This document shows positions 60,690 to 64,000 of a DNA stretch of 64,000 nucleotides, piece after piece; the stretch's first letter is position 1; every line of letters begins with the position of its first letter. Position numbers and translations under genes: made by a program. The notes under the pieces were generated by a model. That model was not told the origin of the DNA and searched no databases. It worked only from the letters and a program-made list of their open reading frames with translations. Source of the DNA: Hyphomonadaceae bacterium UKL13-1 (GTDB lineage: Bacteria > Pseudomonadota > Alphaproteobacteria > Caulobacterales > Aquidulcibacteraceae); NCBI GenBank assembly GCA_001602435.1, contig CP012156.1:2004001-2068000 (forward strand). The letters are read 5' to 3'.

Positions 60690-63332
60690 ATGCATCTCGT
60701 TGTCGTTGAATCACCCGCTAAGGCTAAAACCATCAACAAATATTTGGGGGCCAATTATGATGTGGTCGCCAGCTTTGGTCATGTGCGCGATCTTCCCTCA
60801 AAAGATGGCTCCGTCCGCCCGGATGATGATTTCGCGATGGTGTGGGAAGCGGACAGCAAGGGTGCTGCGCGCATTCGCGACATTGCAGAACGGGTTAAAA
60901 AAGCCGACAGCCTCATCCTCGCCACCGACCCGGATCGCGAAGGCGAAGCGATTTCCTGGCATTTGCTGGAAGCGCTGAAATCGCGCAAAGTCCTAAAGGA
61001 CAAAGCCGTTTCGCGGGTTACATTTAATGCGATCACTAAGGACTCGGTATTGGCCGCCATGGCCAATCCACGCCAGATTGATCAGGAACTGGTCGATGCC
61101 TATTTGGCGCGCCGCGCGCTAGATTACCTCGTCGGCTTTAATCTCTCCCCGGTCCTCTGGCGGAAGTTACCGGGCTCGCGTTCGGCTGGTCGGGTTCAAT
61201 CGGTTGCCCTGCGCTTGGTTGTTGAGCGCGAGATGGAGATTGAGCGCTTTAAAGCGCGCGAATACTGGACAGTTTCTGCCCAAGCCAAAGCCCAAATTGG
61301 GGCCGCGTTTGAGGCCCGCCTCGTCAGCCTCGACGGCAAGAAACTCGACAAGTTTGATCTGCCAGATGCCGCATCTGCGGAAGCGGCAAAAGCTGCGACG
61401 ATGGCAGGTAGCTACACTGTCGCGAGCCTCGAAGCCAAGCCACTCAAGCGCTCACCCGCACCGCCCTTCACCACTTCCACCCTGCAACAGGAAGCCAGCC
61501 GCAAGTTGGGCTTTAATGCCCAGCGGACGATGCAAGTGGCGCAAAAGCTCTATGAGGGTGTCGATATTGGCGGCGAAACCGTCGGCCTAATCACCTATAT
61601 GCGGACCGATGGCGTCGCGATGGATCAATCTGCGATCATGCAGTGTCGCGCCGTGATTGGCGAGAGATTTGGGAGCGAGTATGTTCCCGAAAAACCGCGT
61701 TATTACAGCTCGAAAGCCAAGAATGCTCAAGAAGCACATGAAGCGATCCGGCCAACCGACCCCAATCGTCATCCGTCTAAAATGCGGCTCGAAGCCGATA
61801 TGGCCAAGCTCTATGATTTGATCTGGAAGCGCGCCATCGCTAGCCAAATGGAGCAAGCCATTGTCGAGCGCACGACAATTGATTTGGTCGATGCCAATGG
61901 TCGTGCTGGCCTTCGGGCAACCGGGCAAGTCATCTTGTTCGATGGCTTTTTCGCGCTCTATCAAGAGGGTCGCGATGATGAAGAAGATGAAGACAGCCGC
62001 CGTCTGCCCAATTTGAAGGCAGGCGATTCAGTTGTGGCGACGGACATTGCCGCAACCCAACATTTTACCGAGCCGCCACCGCGCTATTCGGAAGCGACCT
62101 TGGTTAAGAAGATGGAAGAGTTGGGCATTGGCCGCCCCTCCACCTATGCGTCGGTTCTCACCGTGCTGCGCGACCGCGAATATGTCCATATGGACAAGAA
62201 CCGCTTCATTCCAGACGACAAAGGCCGTCTGGTTACGGCATTCTTGGAAAATTTCTTCGCCAAATATGTCGAATATGACTTTACCGCAGACCTCGAACAG
62301 CGCCTCGATCTGGTGTCTTCGGGCGATCTGGGATGGCGCATCCTGTTGCGTGAGTTTTGGGAAGACTTCTCCAAGGCGATCGCCGATACGGGCGACTTGC
62401 GGACGTCCCAAGTGCTCGACGCGATCAATGACTCGCTCGGCCCCCACATCTTCCCCGATAAGGGCGATGGATCAGACCCCCGCGCCTGCCCATCCTGTGC
62501 GGATGGTCGCGTCTCGCTCAAGACCAGTAAGTTCGGCGCTTTCATCGGCTGCTCCAACTATCCCGAATGCCGCTATACGCGCCAATTGACCGTGCCGTCT
62601 GGAGATTCCCCAGAAGCCGGCGGTGACCGCAATTTGGGTTCTGATCCTGAAACCGGTCTAGACGTCTGGCTCAAGGCAGGTCGCTTTGGCCCCTATGTAC
62701 AATTGGGAGATGGTGAGAAGCCAAAGCGCTCTTCCCTGCCCAAGGGTTGGTCGGCGGCGGAACTCGAGCTCGAGCGCGCGCTTCGTCTATTATCCTTGCC
62801 GCGTACCGTGGGTGCCCACCCAGAAGATGGCGAGCCCATCGTTGCCAATCTGGGTCGCTTTGGCCCTTATGTGCAGCATGGCAAGACCTATGCGAATGTC
62901 GGCACGATTGAAGATGTGTTTGAGATTGGCTTGAACCGAGCAGTCACCGTTCTGGCTGAAAAGCTGGCAGGTGGTGGACGGCCCCAACGCACCGCTGCTG
63001 CAGCCTTGCAAGAATTTGCTGCCCCGGCTGAAGGCGGTCCTGTGATCAAAGTGATGGCAGGCCGGTATGGCCCCTATGTCACCGACGGCACAACCAACGC
63101 GACCCTGCCCAAAGGCCAAGACCCTGCCGCGATCACGCGCGAAGCTGCTGTCGCCCTGATTGAAGCGCGAGTTGCAATGGTCGGGGTTGGCAAGAAAAAG
63201 CCTGCTAAAAAGGCCAGCTCTGCCAAATCCGCCGCCAAGCCTACAGCCAAGAAAGCTGCCACAGCCAAAAAGCCTGCGGCGAAGAAAGCCCCGGCTAAAA
63301 AACCTGCGGCCAAAAAGGCGACTGGTGCATGA
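60690..63332 (+). CDS. topA: DNA topoisomerase I
   Basis: 880 residues. The type IA enzyme relaxes negative supercoils. The Toprim start VVVESPAKAKTINKYLG, acidic triad region DPDREGEAISWHLLE, active-site Tyr in LITYMRTDG and FVNxR-type RPSTYASVL are present. A four-Cys zinc ribbon (CPSC ... CSNYPEC) and three short Topo-C repeats (GRFGPYVQLG, GRFGPYVQHG, GRYGPYVTDG) follow. The last ~45 residues are a Lys/Ala/Pro repeat tail that is common in alphaproteobacteria and binds DNA nonspecifically. The stop overlaps the rnr start (ATGA). Confidence 0.98.
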   Translation: MHLVVVESPAKAKTINKYLGANYDVVASFGHVRDLPSKDGSVRPDDDFAMVWEADSKGAARIRDIAERVKKADSLILATDPDREGEAISWHLLEALKSRKVLKDKAVSRVTFNAITKDSVLAAMANPRQIDQELVDAYLARRALDYLVGFNLSPVLWRKLPGSRSAGRVQSVALRLVVEREMEIERFKAREYWTVSAQAKAQIGAAFEARLVSLDGKKLDKFDLPDAASAEAAKAATMAGSYTVASLEAKPLKRSPAPPFTTSTLQQEASRKLGFNAQRTMQVAQKLYEGVDIGGETVGLITYMRTDGVAMDQSAIMQCRAVIGERFGSEYVPEKPRYYSSKAKNAQEAHEAIRPTDPNRHPSKMRLEADMAKLYDLIWKRAIASQMEQAIVERTTIDLVDANGRAGLRATGQVILFDGFFALYQEGRDDEEDEDSRRLPNLKAGDSVVATDIAATQHFTEPPPRYSEATLVKKMEELGIGRPSTYASVLTVLRDREYVHMDKNRFIPDDKGRLVTAFLENFFAKYVEYDFTADLEQRLDLVSSGDLGWRILLREFWEDFSKAIADTGDLRTSQVLDAINDSLGPHIFPDKGDGSDPRACPSCADGRVSLKTSKFGAFIGCSNYPECRYTRQLTVPSGDSPEAGGDRNLGSDPETGLDVWLKAGRFGPYVQLGDGEKPKRSSLPKGWSAAELELERALRLLSLPRTVGAHPEDGEPIVANLGRFGPYVQHGKTYANVGTIEDVFEIGLNRAVTVLAEKLAGGGRPQRTAAAALQEFAAPAEGGPVIKVMAGRYGPYVTDGTTNATLPKGQDPAAITREAAVALIEARVAMVGVGKKKPAKKASSAKSAAKPTAKKAATAKKPAAKKAPAKKPAAKKATGA

Positions 63333-64000
63333 AGACGAAGGGTCGTGGCAACGGCCAAAAAGGCAAACCACCGAAAAAGACGGTGACGCGCCCCGCCTTG
63401 GGCGTGCCAGACAAAGCCACATTGCTGGCCTTTTTGAACGAAGCCAAGACAGCCATTGGCCCGCGTGAGATCGCGATTGCTTTTGGCATCAAGGGGGATG
63501 AGCGCCGCGCCTTGAAAGCTGCCTTGCGTGAACTGGCCGATGAGGGCGCGATTGCCAAAACCGGTCGCAAGGAAGTTGCCAGCCGCACCGTGCCCCCTGA
63601 GGGCGGCATGTTCCAACTGATCGAGATCGACAGCCAAGGCGATCTGATGGCGCGCGCTCTCGGCCGCGAAGATGAGCTTTATGGACCGCTGGTACGCCTT
63701 GCCAGCACGCGCGCGCAAGTCCGTCATGAAGGCCCGCCTCCGGGCGTTGGTGATCGCTTCATCGGCAAGACCCGTCAGACCCATGAGGGCGAGTATGAGG
63801 TCCAGATCATCAAGCGCCTCGGGCGGGTGATCGAACGCGTATTTGGCGTCTTTATGGCGGCCGATGTGCGCCCCGGCCAAGCCGGTTCTAGCGGTGGCAG
63901 ACTTGTCCCAGCGGACAAGAAGCAACGCCACGAATTGATGATCTTGCCAGAGCATGCCAAAGGCGCGCGCAATGGCGATCTGGTTGCGGCGCGCTTATTA
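63329..64000 (+). CDS. rnr: Ribonuclease R, N-terminal part (continues beyond window)
   Basis: The frame starts at an ATG overlapping the topA stop and is open to the right edge (224 codons seen). The product begins with a basic leader, then a winged-helix domain (LLAFLNEAKTAIGPREIAIA ... ALKAALRELADEGAIAKTGR) and cold-shock-like RNA-binding sequence (GDRFIGKTRQTHEGEYE). RNase R degrades structured RNA 3' to 5'. The catalytic RNB domain lies beyond position 64000. The order topA-rnr is common in alphaproteobacteria. Confidence 0.92.
   Translation, partial: MKTKGRGNGQKGKPPKKTVTRPALGVPDKATLLAFLNEAKTAIGPREIAIAFGIKGDERRALKAALRELADEGAIAKTGRKEVASRTVPPEGGMFQLIEIDSQGDLMARALGREDELYGPLVRLASTRAQVRHEGPPPGVGDRFIGKTRQTHEGEYEVQIIKRLGRVIERVFGVFMAADVRPGQAGSSGGRLVPADKKQRHELMILPEHAKGARNGDLVAARLL

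Noticed and set aside
1..64000. tRNA, rRNA, CRISPR arrays, insertion sequences and prophage
   Set aside because: No T-loop-like GTTCRANNC with acceptor pairing, no regularly spaced repeats and no transposase, integrase or phage structural gene were found by reading both strands.

Overview
The window looks like a chromosomal segment of an alphaproteobacterium of the Caulobacterales / Hyphomonadaceae type. It has a cell-cycle-style flagellar locus (FliX, FlbY-like, PflI-like and MotE-like proteins beside fliL-fliM and flgFGAH). A textbook CtrA box, TTAA-N7-TTAAC, lies in front of fliX, and a near-consensus sigma-54 promoter lies in front of flgF. The bc1 operon is of alphaproteobacterial type, and the ybjN-proC-ubiK-lgt-midA-pgeF-prs neighbourhood is typical of the class. 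Base composition is moderately GC-rich by eye. Coding density is high, with many 1-8 nt start/stop overlaps. I saw no rRNA, tRNA, CRISPR array, transposase or integrase.

Region 1 (1-12936) is the flagellar locus. On the minus strand lie a large secreted TPR-like protein (cut by the window edge), a MotE-like protein, a PflI-like protein, fliM and fliL. On the plus strand lie flgF-flgG-flgA-flgH, and after dksA and fliX (minus) come flgI, a rod-binding flgJ and an FlbY/FlgN-like gene. The two strands meet or diverge at regulatory sites: a sigma-54 element and an ftr-like palindrome between fliL and flgF, and the CtrA box between fliX and flgI.

Region 2 (12937-25000) begins with an inverted pair of GC-rich repeats and a strong terminator, then petABC (cytochrome bc1), trmL, hemF, a secreted protein of unknown function, gshA, an alternative oxidase, rsmE and ppk2. 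A second GC-rich palindromic repeat cluster follows, and then a coupled folM-like / folB / nnrD block. Haem synthesis, a bc1 complex and a bc1-bypassing oxidase thus lie within 8 kb.

Region 3 (25000-39800) holds an unusual hybrid histidine kinase with eroded ATP-binding motifs, a 26-residue membrane peptide, a Nudix protein, a serine hydrolase, ilvE, and a MarR / OmpR-type regulator / EnvZ-type kinase set that may correspond to PetP-PetR. It continues with the TetR-like, proC, ybjN, ubiK, lgt, midA, pgeF and prs block, then a divergent HxlR regulator and small membrane protein pair.

Region 4 (39800-64000) starts with an isolated AT-richer Abi/HEPN-like gene, the best candidate for acquired defence DNA. 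After it come icd, a TrmJ-like methyltransferase, an acyltransferase, rluB, a CPBP protease, comF, a methyltransferase, a lone Flp pilin coupled to mutT, argJ, a WYL regulator, lspA-bamF-mutL, a possibly frameshifted orphan, a Nudix/methyltransferase/pyrB/pyrC' run, plsY, dprA, topA and the start of rnr. The pyrC beside pyrB lacks the metal-binding motifs and is probably the non-catalytic PyrC' partner.

Most of the window is ordinary housekeeping chromosome. I did not find a clearly new multi-gene system. The items most worth following up are the Abi/HEPN orphan, the mutT-flp coupling, the degenerate hybrid kinase, the 26-residue peptide and the disrupted gene after mutL.
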